Of a stretch of 64,000 bases of DNA, positions 28,191 through 36,892 are shown in pieces. Within the stretch, counting starts at the first letter, position 1. Each line of letters starts with the position of its first letter. The stretch is taken from assembly GCF_018326265.1 (NCBI RefSeq), contig NZ_AP023360.1, positions 6,047,501 to 6,111,500 on the forward strand, given 5' to 3'. Below the pieces are notes generated by a model, which saw nothing but the letters and a program-made list of their open reading frames with translations, had not been told where the DNA came from and made no database searches. Both the position numbers and the translations under genes were made by a program. This DNA is from Catellatospora sp. IY07-71. Its GTDB lineage: Bacteria; Actinomycetota; Actinomycetes; Mycobacteriales; Micromonosporaceae.

Positions 28191-31100
28191 TCAGCTGCTC
28201 TCAGGCGCTCCCTCGATCATCTGGACTCTCAGCGTCTTGCGAGTGCCGTCGGCGAAGATGAGCGTGAAGTTGTACCAACTGGGTGTCGGCACTCCGTCCT
28301 CGCTGATGCTGACCGACATTCGACCGGTGGTCGGGCTGAACGAGATCGCGGACACGTTGCCCGCCCAGCTGATGCTCTTCACGACCGCCGGGTTGCTGAT
28401 CACGTTTCCGCTGCTGTCCTTGACCTGCCAGGACACGTCCATGAAGCACATGTTGTACGGCAGCGGCGGCACCTTGCAGGTCGCGTTGAGGCTCGGCGTG
28501 CTGCTGCCCCCGGTCCAGAACCCGGTGAACGCGTACGGCCCGGCGGGCACCCCGAGGTTCACCGTCACCTGCTGCTGGCAGGTGGCCGCGTTACCGGAGT
28601 CGTCCCGGGCGGTCCAGGTCACCGTGGTCAGCCCGGACGGGAAGGTCGCCGGCTTGTTGTTGGTCACCGTCACCGTCGCATCGACGATGTCCGACGTGGC
28701 CGGGTTCCCCAGAGCCGGCGTCGCGGTGGTGACGGTCGCGTTCGGCGGGCAGGTGATGCTCGGTGCGGTCGTGTCCCGAACCGTCACCGACTGCACCGTA
28801 GTGCCGGTGCCGCCGTAGGTGTCGGTCCCGGTCCAGACGACGCTGTTGACACCCAACGGCAGCGGCGAAGGGGCGTTGTTGGTCAGCGTGACCGGGTCAC
28901 CGTCCGGGTCCTCCGCCGAGGCCCCGGGCAGGGTGCCCGTGTAGCCGCCGGCGGTGTTGCCCTCGACCGTGACCGGTTCGATGTGCACCAGCGGCACCCG
29001 GTTGACCAGACCGGAGGAATGGAACGCCTCGGTGGTGTGGGCGCTGGGCAGGAATGCACCGTTGCCGGCGTTGTTGATCGGATACACCGACAGGTCCATC
29101 ACCGTGTACGGCCCGTTCACGCCGCCGGCGGCGATGGCCGGCCAGGGGAAGTTCAGAGTGATCTGGTTCTGGCCCGCGGTCAGGGCGGCCGTCTGCTGGT
29201 GCTCGACGAGTTCCTGCCCGTTCGGCCCGACCAGCCGCGCGTTGATGGCATACGAGCCGCCGGCGTCCACCCGCACCCGGCCGCCGACCCGCAACTGCTC
29301 GGCGTACCGGTTGCTGTCCGCGTCGACCTGCTCATCGGTGAAACCCTGCAGGTCGATCTCGACCTCGAGGTGGTCGAACTGCGCGGCGGTGTAGCCGGAC
29401 GAGGTGGCCTGGACGGTCACCTGGTCCAGCAGGTTCTGCTCGGCGTCGCTGAGCACCAGGTTGCCCAGCGTGTACGGCCCGTTCAGGCCGCTGCGGAAGA
29501 TCGCCTGTCCGCCGAACCGCAGCGTCACCGAGCCGGTGCCGGCGCCGATCTCGGCCGTGCCGCCGGCCGAGCCGATGACCTGCCCACCCGCCGCGATCAG
29601 GTCGCCGGTCAGGTGGAACTCACCGCCCTGCGGCGCGGTGACCGGCACCGACACCTCCAAGGCGTCGAGTCGGCCGTCGGTGTTGGCGTCGGGTGCCAGC
29701 CAGGTGGCACCGGCGGCGACACCCCTGCCGTCGTCGGCTCCGACCGGCACCACCACGCTGGCGGTCCGCGCCCGGGTTCCGGTGGTCCACGCCGCGACCG
29801 TGTACGTACCGGCGCCGGCCGGGGTGAACGTCGCCGACCAGGTGCCGGTGCCGGTGCCGGCCGCTGCGCCCTCCGCGACCTCTGCCCCGGCACCGTCGAG
29901 GACTCGGTAGCGCACCGGCTCGCCGGCGACCGCCTCGGTCAGCGTCATCGTCGCGGTGACCGGCGATCCGGCCGTCGGCAGCCCCGCCGGACCGGCGACA
30001 GCCAGCTGCCGTGTCGTCGCCACCGAACCGACGGCAGCCGCCTTCACCTGCGCACCAGTCGAGTTGTGCAGGGTGACGGTGCCGGCACCCCCGGTGGTCT
30101 GCGCCACCAGCACCGGCTCGCCGAACAGCTGACCCGTGCTCAGCGGCTGGCCCTTGTAGCTGCCGGTGACACCGGGCTCGGTCAGGATCAGGACCTGCGC
30201 GGTGCTCGCGGCCTCCAGCGCGAGCGGGATCTGTGCGGTGCCACCGGCGGGGATGGTGGCGGTGCCGATGTCGACGAGTTCCACCGGATCGCCCGCCGTG
30301 CCGGCCATGGCCCGCAACCCGCTGGACTCCTCGATGCGGTAGCAGGCGTACTGGGCGGCATAGGCGTGGCAGAGGCTGCGTCCGAGAGCGCCGCTTCCTG
30401 TCTTGATCAGATCGCCGTGGTTCTGCGGGAAGATCGGTTCCAGCGAGGTGTGCACGCCGCCGTGCGAGCCGTTGCGGTCCATCCAGCGGACACTGTCCAC
30501 CGCGACCACCCCGTCGCTCTGCCCGGGAACGTACACGGACGTCAGGTCCCACCCTTCGCCGGCGATGGTGGCGTACTCGGTGCCGGCGGCGTGGTCGCGT
30601 ACCTGGACGTTGAAGACGTTCTGCATGTAGCTGGTCTGCAGCTGATAGAGGCCGTCGGCGGGTCCGTCGCACGGGCCGAACTTGTGGCCGATGATGAGGA
30701 TCAGCGCTTCGTACTCGTTCGGGTCACCGTCGTAGCTGTTCTTGATCTCGCAGAGATGGTCGGCGACGGGGCTGCCGCCGTTCGGAGTGCCGATCATGAC
30801 AACGTTGCGGACGTCGCCCGGATGGAGCCAGGCGTACCGGCGCGAGTTGAGCCCGCCCATCGAATGGGCGACCAGATTGATCTGCTCCGCGCCGGTGTCG
30901 CGCTTCAACGCGGCGATGGGCTCGCGCATCATGAGCTCATTGAGGTACGTGCTGCCGTTGAAGGTCAGCGTCGGAGTGATGATCTTCCCCGCCAGCTGCC
31001 ATACGTTCTCCTCGTAGAACGCCTTCATGTCGAGCATCGCCTCGCCCGTGCTGATGATGCCGTGCATCAGCGCCACCGGCAGCACGTCGCTGGACAGACG

Positions 31101-31793
31101 CAACTCCGCCCAGTCGATCGACACCGCCCACGTATTCGTGCCCGGGTTCGCGGTATCGATCAGGACGGTGAAGTCGTTCACCGCGACCTCGCCCGGCCCG
31201 GCCGGGAACTTCAGCTTCGAGGCGTCGATGTGGAAGGAGACGGTGCTCCACTGATCGTGCGCCCCGGTCAGGATGCCGTAGCTGGGCGCGTCGATGGCAT
31301 GCCCGTTGACGCCCACCCGGTCCACCTCACCGCCGACCGCGTAGTCGTCGTCGACGTCCCAGGCGCGCAGAGTCAGCAGCGCTTTGCGGTCGGCGTACGC
31401 GTGCCCCGCGGCCGGGTAGCCCTCGGCGGTCACCGGTCCGGCGTAGCGGTCGACCAGGATCGAGAAGTCGAGCGGGCCATCGCTCTCGTACATGTACCGG
31501 TCGAGGTCACAGCCCTGGTCCACCCGAAGCACGCCGGTGCCCGTCGGGTCGGTGTACTTGCTGGTCTGGCAGTCAGGCAGGGCCATCGTCGTGCCGGCAG
31601 CGGCCCGCTGTTTGGCACTGGGCCGCACCGGCTTCGCACCCGGCATCGGGCGGGCGTGTCCCCGGGGTGCGCCGGCGGCGGTGTCACCGCCCTTCGGTTC
31701 CTCCCATGGTCTGGCCTGAGCGGGTACGGGAGCCAGCGACAGCGCTACCACCACTGCGGCAGCGGCCAGTCGGCTGAACACAGGTAGATTCAT
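28191..31793 (-). CDS. Large secreted lipase/esterase-like protein with HYR-type modules
   Basis: The 1,200-residue preprotein has a signal peptide (MNLPVFSRL, hydrophobic core, cleavage near AQA at 27). About residues 230-480 form an alpha/beta hydrolase: VALMHGIIST, the nucleophile elbow LVAHSMGGLNSRR, VVMIGTPNGGSP and SDGVVAVDSVRW, as in lipases of the LipA/PGAP1-like type. The remainder is beta-rich modules: a repeat pair with LNGPYTLGNLVLSD and VNGPYTVMDLSVYP, and a HYR domain (DTTAPSITCPPNATV ... VTWTARDDSGNAATCQQQVTV) near 1,000-1,075. The open frame is unbroken over 3.6 kb. Probably a surface or extracellular hydrolase binding polymers. Confidence 0.88.
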   Translation of the reverse strand: MNLPVFSRLAAAAVVVALSLAPVPAQARPWEEPKGGDTAAGAPRGHARPMPGAKPVRPSAKQRAAAGTTMALPDCQTSKYTDPTGTGVLRVDQGCDLDRYMYESDGPLDFSILVDRYAGPVTAEGYPAAGHAYADRKALLTLRAWDVDDDYAVGGEVDRVGVNGHAIDAPSYGILTGAHDQWSTVSFHIDASKLKFPAGPGEVAVNDFTVLIDTANPGTNTWAVSIDWAELRLSSDVLPVALMHGIISTGEAMLDMKAFYEENVWQLAGKIITPTLTFNGSTYLNELMMREPIAALKRDTGAEQINLVAHSMGGLNSRRYAWLHPGDVRNVVMIGTPNGGSPVADHLCEIKNSYDGDPNEYEALILIIGHKFGPCDGPADGLYQLQTSYMQNVFNVQVRDHAAGTEYATIAGEGWDLTSVYVPGQSDGVVAVDSVRWMDRNGSHGGVHTSLEPIFPQNHGDLIKTGSGALGRSLCHAYAAQYACYRIEESSGLRAMAGTAGDPVELVDIGTATIPAGGTAQIPLALEAASTAQVLILTEPGVTGSYKGQPLSTGQLFGEPVLVAQTTGGAGTVTLHNSTGAQVKAAAVGSVATTRQLAVAGPAGLPTAGSPVTATMTLTEAVAGEPVRYRVLDGAGAEVAEGAAAGTGTGTWSATFTPAGAGTYTVAAWTTGTRARTASVVVPVGADDGRGVAAGATWLAPDANTDGRLDALEVSVPVTAPQGGEFHLTGDLIAAGGQVIGSAGGTAEIGAGTGSVTLRFGGQAIFRSGLNGPYTLGNLVLSDAEQNLLDQVTVQATSSGYTAAQFDHLEVEIDLQGFTDEQVDADSNRYAEQLRVGGRVRVDAGGSYAINARLVGPNGQELVEHQQTAALTAGQNQITLNFPWPAIAAGGVNGPYTVMDLSVYPINNAGNGAFLPSAHTTEAFHSSGLVNRVPLVHIEPVTVEGNTAGGYTGTLPGASAEDPDGDPVTLTNNAPSPLPLGVNSVVWTGTDTYGGTGTTVQSVTVRDTTAPSITCPPNATVTTATPALGNPATSDIVDATVTVTNNKPATFPSGLTTVTWTARDDSGNAATCQQQVTVNLGVPAGPYAFTGFWTGGSSTPSLNATCKVPPLPYNMCFMDVSWQVKDSSGNVISNPAVVKSISWAGNVSAISFSPTTGRMSVSISEDGVPTPSWYNFTLIFADGTRKTLRVQMIEGAPESS

Positions 31794-31799
31794 TGATCT

Positions 31800-31817
31800 T
31801 CCCATCGTCGGATGGGA
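31800..31817 (-). promoter_or_regulatory. Hairpin overlapping the lipase ribosome-binding site
   Basis: TCCCATC (31800-31806), GTCG, GATGGGA (31811-31817). On the lipase mRNA the 3' arm contains the start of GGGAAG, its Shine-Dalgarno, which ends 4 bases before the ATG. Folding would hide the site, so translation may be controlled here. Confidence 0.45.
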
Positions 31818-32540
31818 GCCGACACTACGGAATGATCTACGACGATCCCATGGCCGATCGGGCGATGTGGATCGAAGCAGGGAATCGGCATCCGTGTCAC
31901 GCCGATCGGACGGTCAGCCGTCGTCGCGGTCCGATGACATCGCGGGCAGCGGCGCGAGAACCTACTGCGGCCACCGGATGATGCAGGTCGAGAGCCCGCC
32001 GGCGATCGCGCGCGTCCGACGTCAGCGGACGATCGCGCGATGGTGGCATGCGCCGGCCGGCCGCCGCCCTGTGGCCGTGAACGGCCCGCGTGTATGCGCG
32101 ATGTACACGGATTGTATGTCGCCCGGCGTGTTCGGCCCCTCCCCCGCTCCAGTGCCACCGGCGACACTCGACGCCACGGCTCGCTTCGGGGTCGCGCGCC
32201 GACCGACCAAGCCCGGCGCCGCCACGGCATGTCCCAGCCGCCGGCCCGACGACACCCGCTCCCGGCGCAAGCCGAATTGGCCGCCCTCGACGGGTTCGCC
32301 GCAGCCGTTGCCCTCACCTGACCCGCGGCCACACCGCCGTACGCCCTACCGTCACTGCTGGCCGCGGCGGTGGCAGCCACCGCCCTCGCGACGCTGACAG
32401 CCCCGCTTCCGGCGACAGCGCCCTCAAGGGTCGAGCGGGTGCCCTCATGGCGTGCACCCCCGCTGCCATGTGCTGCGTCTGGAACCGCGGAGCTGACGGC
32501 GCCGCCCATCCGAGACCACCGACCGTCGCCTGGAGCAGCT
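31818..32540. other. 723-bp intergenic stretch upstream of the lipase gene
   Basis: No frame here has convincing protein character. It contains GTCCG-n7-CGGAC (about 32017-32033) flanked by GATCGCGCG repeats, and an A/T-richer patch with GTGTATGCGCGATGTACAC around 32089-32107, which could be promoter or operator elements for the leftward lipase gene. Confidence 0.35.
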
Positions 32541-33614
32541 CTAGTGGATGAGGGCCAGGAGTGCCGCGACAAGCTCCTTGGCGATCGTGATGAGTCCGAT
32601 CACGAGGCCGACCGCCAGCGAGGCGGTCTGTAGCCGGTCAGCCGCGCGCGGGGCAGGCTCGGCCGCCGGCGCTGGGGAAGCGGCTGTCGCCGGTGAAGGT
32701 TTGCCGGCAGCGACGCTCGGCACCGCCGACATGGTCACCGGCCCCGCAGTCGGGTAGGCCCGCGTCGGTTCTGCGGGCGCACGAGACGGTGACTCCGGCG
32801 TCGCGAGGTGCGACGATGGCTCGTGAGGCTGCTCGGGCATCGGCGCGGCAGACGGGACGACGGTCTCGGGTCCGGCCGCCCGGCCGGTACTCGGCTCCGT
32901 CCTCCGCAGGCCGCCTATCACGTTCGGCCGCGAGCCGGCCGCCCCCAGGGCCAGCGACGCGACTGCTCCGATGATCGTCGCGCCGATCACCGCAGCATGA
33001 TGACTACCGGATGCGTACACCGGATACGAGTCGAAGCCCGCGTATACGGTGACGGCCGCTCCGACGACGCCCGCGACGGCCGTCACTGCGCGCCGTTCGC
33101 CACTCGTCCGCCCAGTGGTGGCGGCGCCCACGCCGGCCGCAAGAGCCACCGCGCCGAGGGCCGTCACGAACACCCGGAGCACCGACTTCTCGTCACTGCC
33201 GAGATACGGCAGGACCGTAAGCGCCAAGCAGACCAGGGCGAGCAGACCCAGGGTGCCGCTGAGGCTCGCCAGACGGAAGCCGTACGCGAACAGCAGGACG
33301 CCGGCGCCCACCGCCGAGATGAGCACCGCAGTCAGCGACACCGGGGCAACCCAGGAACTCGGTAGCCACCACCACAGCTCATGGTGCGTGACGACTACGG
33401 CAAGACCTGCGACGAACAGGACGCCGCCGGTCACCCGGACCACGATCTCCCCGCCGGCGCTGGCCGCCACCAGCAGACCGGCGGCCAGCGCCAGCAACGC
33501 GAGCGCCGCGACCACCCCGGCGTCACCACCGCTCTGGTCGATCCGCCAGCCGATCAACAGGCCGACCACAGCGAGCAGGACGGAACCCAGCCCGATCCAC
33601 CCCCGGCTGACCAT
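32541..33614 (-). CDS. Polytopic membrane protein, unknown function
   Basis: The 357-residue protein begins MVSRGWIGLG with GGAGG 8 bases upstream. Seven or eight hydrophobic segments fill residues 5-235 (pairs such as SVLLAVVGLLIGWRI, ALALLALAAGLLVAA, LTAVLISAVGAGVLLFAYG, LGLLALVCLALTVLPYLG). A Pro/Ala/Ser-rich disordered segment of about 90 residues follows (TEPSTGRAAGPETVVPS...), and a last helix, LAVGLVIGLITIAKELVAALL, ends the protein. I do not recognise the family. No enzymatic motif. Confidence 0.6.
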   Translation of the reverse strand: MVSRGWIGLGSVLLAVVGLLIGWRIDQSGGDAGVVAALALLALAAGLLVAASAGGEIVVRVTGGVLFVAGLAVVVTHHELWWWLPSSWVAPVSLTAVLISAVGAGVLLFAYGFRLASLSGTLGLLALVCLALTVLPYLGSDEKSVLRVFVTALGAVALAAGVGAATTGRTSGERRAVTAVAGVVGAAVTVYAGFDSYPVYASGSHHAAVIGATIIGAVASLALGAAGSRPNVIGGLRRTEPSTGRAAGPETVVPSAAPMPEQPHEPSSHLATPESPSRAPAEPTRAYPTAGPVTMSAVPSVAAGKPSPATAASPAPAAEPAPRAADRLQTASLAVGLVIGLITIAKELVAALLALIH

Positions 33615-33741
33615 GGCCGCCTCCAGACACAAAGGTGAGCATTCTCGTGAGAGCCAGTCTGTCGACCTCCCTACTGCCGGACAAGACACCGTTCGGCGGG
33701 CGGCGATGTCGTTGTCGAGCCAGGCGGGCATGCCTAGTCGG

Positions 33742-33930
33742 TCAGCGATTGGGCAGCAGGTCCTCGACGAGTGCTTGGACGCGGTCGCGGATCTCGGCGC
33801 GGATCGGGCGCACGGCGTCGATGCCCTGGCCTGCTGCGTCGTAGAGCTTCCAGTCCTCGTGGCGCCGGCCGGGGAAGTACGGGCGGACGTCGCCGCAGCC
33901 CATCGTGATCACCACTGACGACGCTTCGGG
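33742..33930 (-). pseudogene. Arsenate reductase (LMW phosphatase type), C-terminal fragment
   Basis: VVITMGCGDVRPYFPGRRHEDWKLYDAAGQGIDAVRPIRAEIRDRV is the second half of thioredoxin/mycothiol-type ArsC, with the ITMGCGD motif and EDW.l.DP-type acid loop (here LYDAAGQG). The N-terminal CX5R phosphate loop is absent and the sequence before SSVVITM is unrelated. Left over from an ars operon by a deletion; no other ars gene except perhaps the distant ArsR at 24991 remains. Confidence 0.75.
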
Positions 33931-34071
33931 GTCTGGCCGGTGAGTCGACGCCGACCACGGCTGCAGGCCGTACAGCATCAAGTGTGGGTCAGCCGCCGCG
34001 CCGTCACCGCGCGCCGGTCAGACCACCGCGCGCCGCCGGACCCGCCCCGAGCGCGGCTATCATCGGCGGCT

Positions 34072-34884
34072 GTGACGATCGAGACCGGCACGTTCCTCGG
34101 CCGCATCCCCTACGCCCGGATCGGCCACGGCGACCAGCCGATCCTCGTGCTCGCCGGCGGCCAGGCGTTCATGCAGCGGCCCACCCCGCAGCGCATCGCG
34201 CGCGACGCCGGCCGGGTCGCCTCGGTCCTGCCGCCCGACCGCAGCTTCATCCTGCTCGGCTACGACCCAGCGCCCACCGAGGACCACAGCCTGGCGACGA
34301 TCGTCACCGACGTAGCCGCGATCATCTCTGAGCTCGGGGCACCGGTGCAGCTTGTCGGCGTCTCGTACGGCGGCATCATCGCCCTGCAGGTAGCCGCCGA
34401 CCACCCGGGCCTGGTCTCGGAGCTGGTACTGCTGGCCAGCGCACACCGGTTCTCACAGGAAGGGTCACAGCTCATGCGCCGCCAGCTCGACCTTGCGGCT
34501 CGCGGGGACTTCGCCTCGCTTGGAGAGGAGTTCGTCGGCATGTTCCGTCGCCCGTGGCTGAACTGGCTGCTACGCCTTCGGCTTCGCACCCGCCGCGGTC
34601 GCGCCGCGGAAGGCATGAACGACCCCCAGGTCATCGTGCGCGGCCTGCGCGCCGTCCTCGACTCACCTGTCGACGAGGCGTCGCTGTCCCGTATCTCGGC
34701 ACCGACACTGATCATCAGCGGCACGAACGACCAGGTGTTCGGCCGGATGCCGGAGCGCACGGCCACCCTCGTGCCGCACGCGTCGCTCGCGATGTTCCCC
34801 GGCGAGACACACATGGTCCCGATCGAGCGCAGGCGGGCGGTCGCGAGGCACACCCGCGCGATGTTGACGCCCAGGAGCCGGTAG
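34072..34884 (+). CDS. Alpha/beta hydrolase
   Basis: The 270-residue cytoplasmic hydrolase is read from GTG 34072 (VTIETGTFLGRIPYARIGHG). PILVLAGG is the oxyanion strand, LVGVSYGGIIALQVA carries the nucleophile serine, DQVFG (in LIISGTNDQVFG) the acid, and GETHMVPIER the His. It resembles esterase/lipase and meta-cleavage product hydrolases; no substrate can be named. Leaderless-like: no clear ribosome site, the ORF upstream frame is unrelated. It is followed at once by an IS5-type scar. Confidence 0.85.
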   Translation: MTIETGTFLGRIPYARIGHGDQPILVLAGGQAFMQRPTPQRIARDAGRVASVLPPDRSFILLGYDPAPTEDHSLATIVTDVAAIISELGAPVQLVGVSYGGIIALQVAADHPGLVSELVLLASAHRFSQEGSQLMRRQLDLAARGDFASLGEEFVGMFRRPWLNWLLRLRLRTRRGRAAEGMNDPQVIVRGLRAVLDSPVDEASLSRISAPTLIISGTNDQVFGRMPERTATLVPHASLAMFPGETHMVPIERRRAVARHTRAMLTPRSR

Positions 34885-34927
34885 GCGAACGGCCGACCCG
34901 TCCCAGGTGCGGCAAGAGAGGCAGCCA

Positions 34928-35127
34928 TTGACGGCTGGTGGAGGTCGAGCTCGGCGTTCGACCCTGCCGTCTACCGGCAGCGCCACGCCGTCGAGTGCGG
35001 CATCAACCGGCTCAAACGCAACCGGGCCGTGGCCACGCGGTTCGACAAGCTCGCCGTCCGCTACTTGGCCACGATCCACATCACCGCCATCAACGAGTGG
35101 CTGCACGCACTTCGGCACACTGTCTAG
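34928..35127 (+). pseudogene. IS5-type transposase, C-terminal scar 1
   Basis: [57 protein letters not shown] ends at TAG 35125-35127. [23 protein letters not shown](F/Y)DKLA is the conserved C-terminal motif of IS5/IS1647-group DDE transposases, with the last catalytic Glu in VEC. All upstream parts are gone. Confidence 0.8.
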
Positions 35128-35468
35128 CTGCCGGCAAGGCGGGCGTTGATCGCCATGATCGCTTCATCCCGCGCAGAGGCATCCTGCGACCACACCGGCG
35201 TGGCCCGACTCGAAGTAACCATCAGAACCACTGCGCTGCCGCGCTTCAGGGCGATGCGCAGCCGTGGCGGCTTGTCGGCATGGACGGCGACACTCTCGAT
35301 GTCCGCCAGTGCAAACCGCCGGATGCGTCCCAGTCCGATCAATGGCGTGAACGTGAGGTCCTGCTCGGTCAGCGCCAGTGTGCCGCCCAGCATCGCGAGC
35401 CGCCCAGCAAAGGACGTACCCGACGAGAAGGGCAGGCTCGCAACCCACTCATTATCACTGTTAGTCAA
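35124..35468 (-). CDS. PH/GRAM-like domain protein
   Basis: The 114-residue frame starts at TTG 35468, with GAGGA 7 bases upstream. [25 protein letters not shown], then [38 protein letters not shown] has the strand order of bacterial PH-like or GRAM domains (a first-strand G...l.lT...l.f.P and a basic hairpin). No signal or membrane segment. Its stop codon shares CTAG with the end of IS5 scar 1, and a second IS5 scar lies 115 bp before its start, so the gene seems to have been captured between two transposase ends. Confidence 0.6.
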   Translation of the reverse strand: MTNSDNEWVASLPFSSGTSFAGRLAMLGGTLALTEQDLTFTPLIGLGRIRRFALADIESVAVHADKPPRLRIALKRGSAVVLMVTSSRATPVWSQDASARDEAIMAINARLAGS

Positions 35469-35583
35469 GGTCGAATCCTCGCGCGTTCGGCGACATGTTG
35501 ATCACTATTGTGCATCTTCGGACCCACATCCCGCGCCCCGAGAAGGAGCGGTCGTTCAAGATTGAAGCCGCAGCCCACGAAGC

Positions 35584-35652
35584 CGCTACCTGGCACCAAC
35601 CCGAATCACCGCCATCAGCGAGTGGCTACACGAACTTCGAGACACCGCCTAG
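35584..35652 (+). pseudogene. IS5-type transposase, C-terminal scar 2
   Basis: RYLAPTRITAISEWLHELRDTA, ending at TAG 35650-35652, repeats the last 22 residues of scar 1 ([22 protein letters not shown]). Only the tail survives. Confidence 0.7.
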
Positions 35653-35880
35653 CCCGGGGTTCTCCTTGCCCAGGAAGTGCTCGTCGAGCGGGCCGTACCG
35701 GTAGAAGGCGGGGATGAGGCCGCCGTAGGCGCCACCTGCGGGATGCATTCCAGCGTCGAGCTCGAAGCGGTCGATCAGGTCGAGTAGCGACCGGCCGTCG
35801 ATGGTGGGCACGATGTCGTGGACGCGCCGGCCGGGAAGCCATCGGACAGTGAACGCGATGACGCGCAGGCCGGTGCTCAC
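35626..35880 (-). pseudogene. Hypothetical protein truncated by IS5 scar 2
   Basis: VSTGLRVIAFTVRW..PTIDGRSLLDLIDRFELDAGMHPAGGAYGGLIPAFYRYGPLDEHFLGKE resembles the start of a widespread actinobacterial hypothetical family whose second half carries a Cys/Trp-rich GCxCGEWGCW motif (from memory). Here the protein ends GLGGVSKFV, and these last codons are the antisense of the IS5 scar. The GTG at 35880 overlaps the stop of the upstream 73-codon frame (GTGA). Confidence 0.5.
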
Positions 35881-36098
35881 CACTGTTCCGAGTTCGGGTG
35901 GTGCTCGGTGACCGCAGTCGGATCGAGAGCACCCGGCGTCGTCCGGGACGGTGCTGGGGTGCGGTCGTCGTGGACGGCGGGCTCGTCCGGGAACGGAATC
36001 TCGCTCACGTCGGCAGTCACCACCGCCCCGCAGGTGCCGCAGAAAACACCGTCATGGCGTGAAGGATGCCGGGCGGGGATCGGACGGCTGATCCTCAT
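35877..36098 (-). CDS. Small hypothetical protein with CxxC
   Basis: A 73-residue frame: MRISRPIPARHPSRHDGVFCGTCGAVVTADVSE, a single CGTCG motif that could bind metal, followed by an acidic, proline-rich tail. It is coupled by a GTGA overlap to the truncated gene downstream, which supports translation of both. No family recognised; one zinc-ribbon half only. Confidence 0.4.
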   Translation of the reverse strand: MRISRPIPARHPSRHDGVFCGTCGAVVTADVSEIPFPDEPAVHDDRTPAPSRTTPGALDPTAVTEHHPNSEQW

Positions 36099-36128
36099 GG
36101 AGGTGAGTTCGGTATACAGGCATGCGGT

Positions 36129-36761
36129 TCAGACCAGGTCCCGCCAGAATTCGACGGTCGCCTGCGGCTCCCACGGTTCCTCGCCGGGACCCTGGCGGCC
36201 GAACTCACGATCGATGTAATCGGCCAGGTTCAAGCCGTAGTAGATGATGTCGGTCTGCCACATGGACAGCACAGGGTGACCGGACATGCCCCGCCCGGCG
36301 GGCAGGTAGCGGTGCCCGTAGACCGGCACCATCGGCGGCACCTGGGCGAGCATTCGCGCCGCGGCCGCCACGGCCTCGACCGTGTCCGGTGGGCGAGGGT
36401 CCCAGCTTTCGTACCAGAAGCTGTTGTGCTCGACGTCGAGCAGGACGCCCTCGATGGGCCAGTTCAGCGCCGCGCGCAGCTGGTCACGGTCGGCGCGACG
36501 CCAGTCCGGCCAAGGCTCAGCATGCGCGTAGAAGACTCCGGGCTCTCGCGGCTCGGGCCGGGTGTTCACCGGAAGCCCTGCGGCCAGGAAGGCTCTGTGG
36601 TCGTCGGCGAACCGGAACCCGAACTCCTGCTCGATCTCGTCGAACTCCGCATCGGTCAGACCCGGGTCGATCGCGCACACCGATCGCAGTCGCAGACGAC
36701 GCATGGCCTCCCGACCGAGCCGCTCGCTGTGGTCTTCGACCTGGTCAACCGTTGCCGTCAC
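36129..36761 (-). CDS. SMI1/KNR4-like (SUKH) protein
   Basis: A 210-residue soluble protein: PGLTDAEFDEIEQEFGFRFADDHRAFLAAGLPVN is the SUKH start (E...g..f..dh..fl..g.P), then GVLLDVEHNSFWYESWDPRPPD and PMVPVYGHRYLPA, PVLSMWQTDIIYYGLNLADYI. The GHRYLP/D.IYYG end resembles a SUKH subfamily of actinomycetes. Probably cytoplasmic; an immunity role to a toxin is possible but none is encoded nearby. Confidence 0.7.
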   Translation of the reverse strand: MTATVDQVEDHSERLGREAMRRLRLRSVCAIDPGLTDAEFDEIEQEFGFRFADDHRAFLAAGLPVNTRPEPREPGVFYAHAEPWPDWRRADRDQLRAALNWPIEGVLLDVEHNSFWYESWDPRPPDTVEAVAAAARMLAQVPPMVPVYGHRYLPAGRGMSGHPVLSMWQTDIIYYGLNLADYIDREFGRQGPGEEPWEPQATVEFWRDLV

Positions 36762-36892
36762 GAGGCGGGACTCTACCTCGCTCCTTATCGCGGCTCGATC
36801 CGGTTTCGCATGCGGCGGCTCGCGACCGTTCGCATCGGCGGCGAAATCGTGTGAACTGGGCGTCCTGTCACCCCGATGATCGGCCCCGTGAG

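Noticed and set aside
28143..31787. Open frame of 1,214 codons on the plus strand
   Set aside because: It is exactly antisense to the 1,200-residue lipase-like gene; its translation is rich in Arg, Val and Gln without domain motifs. Typical of high-GC antisense frames.
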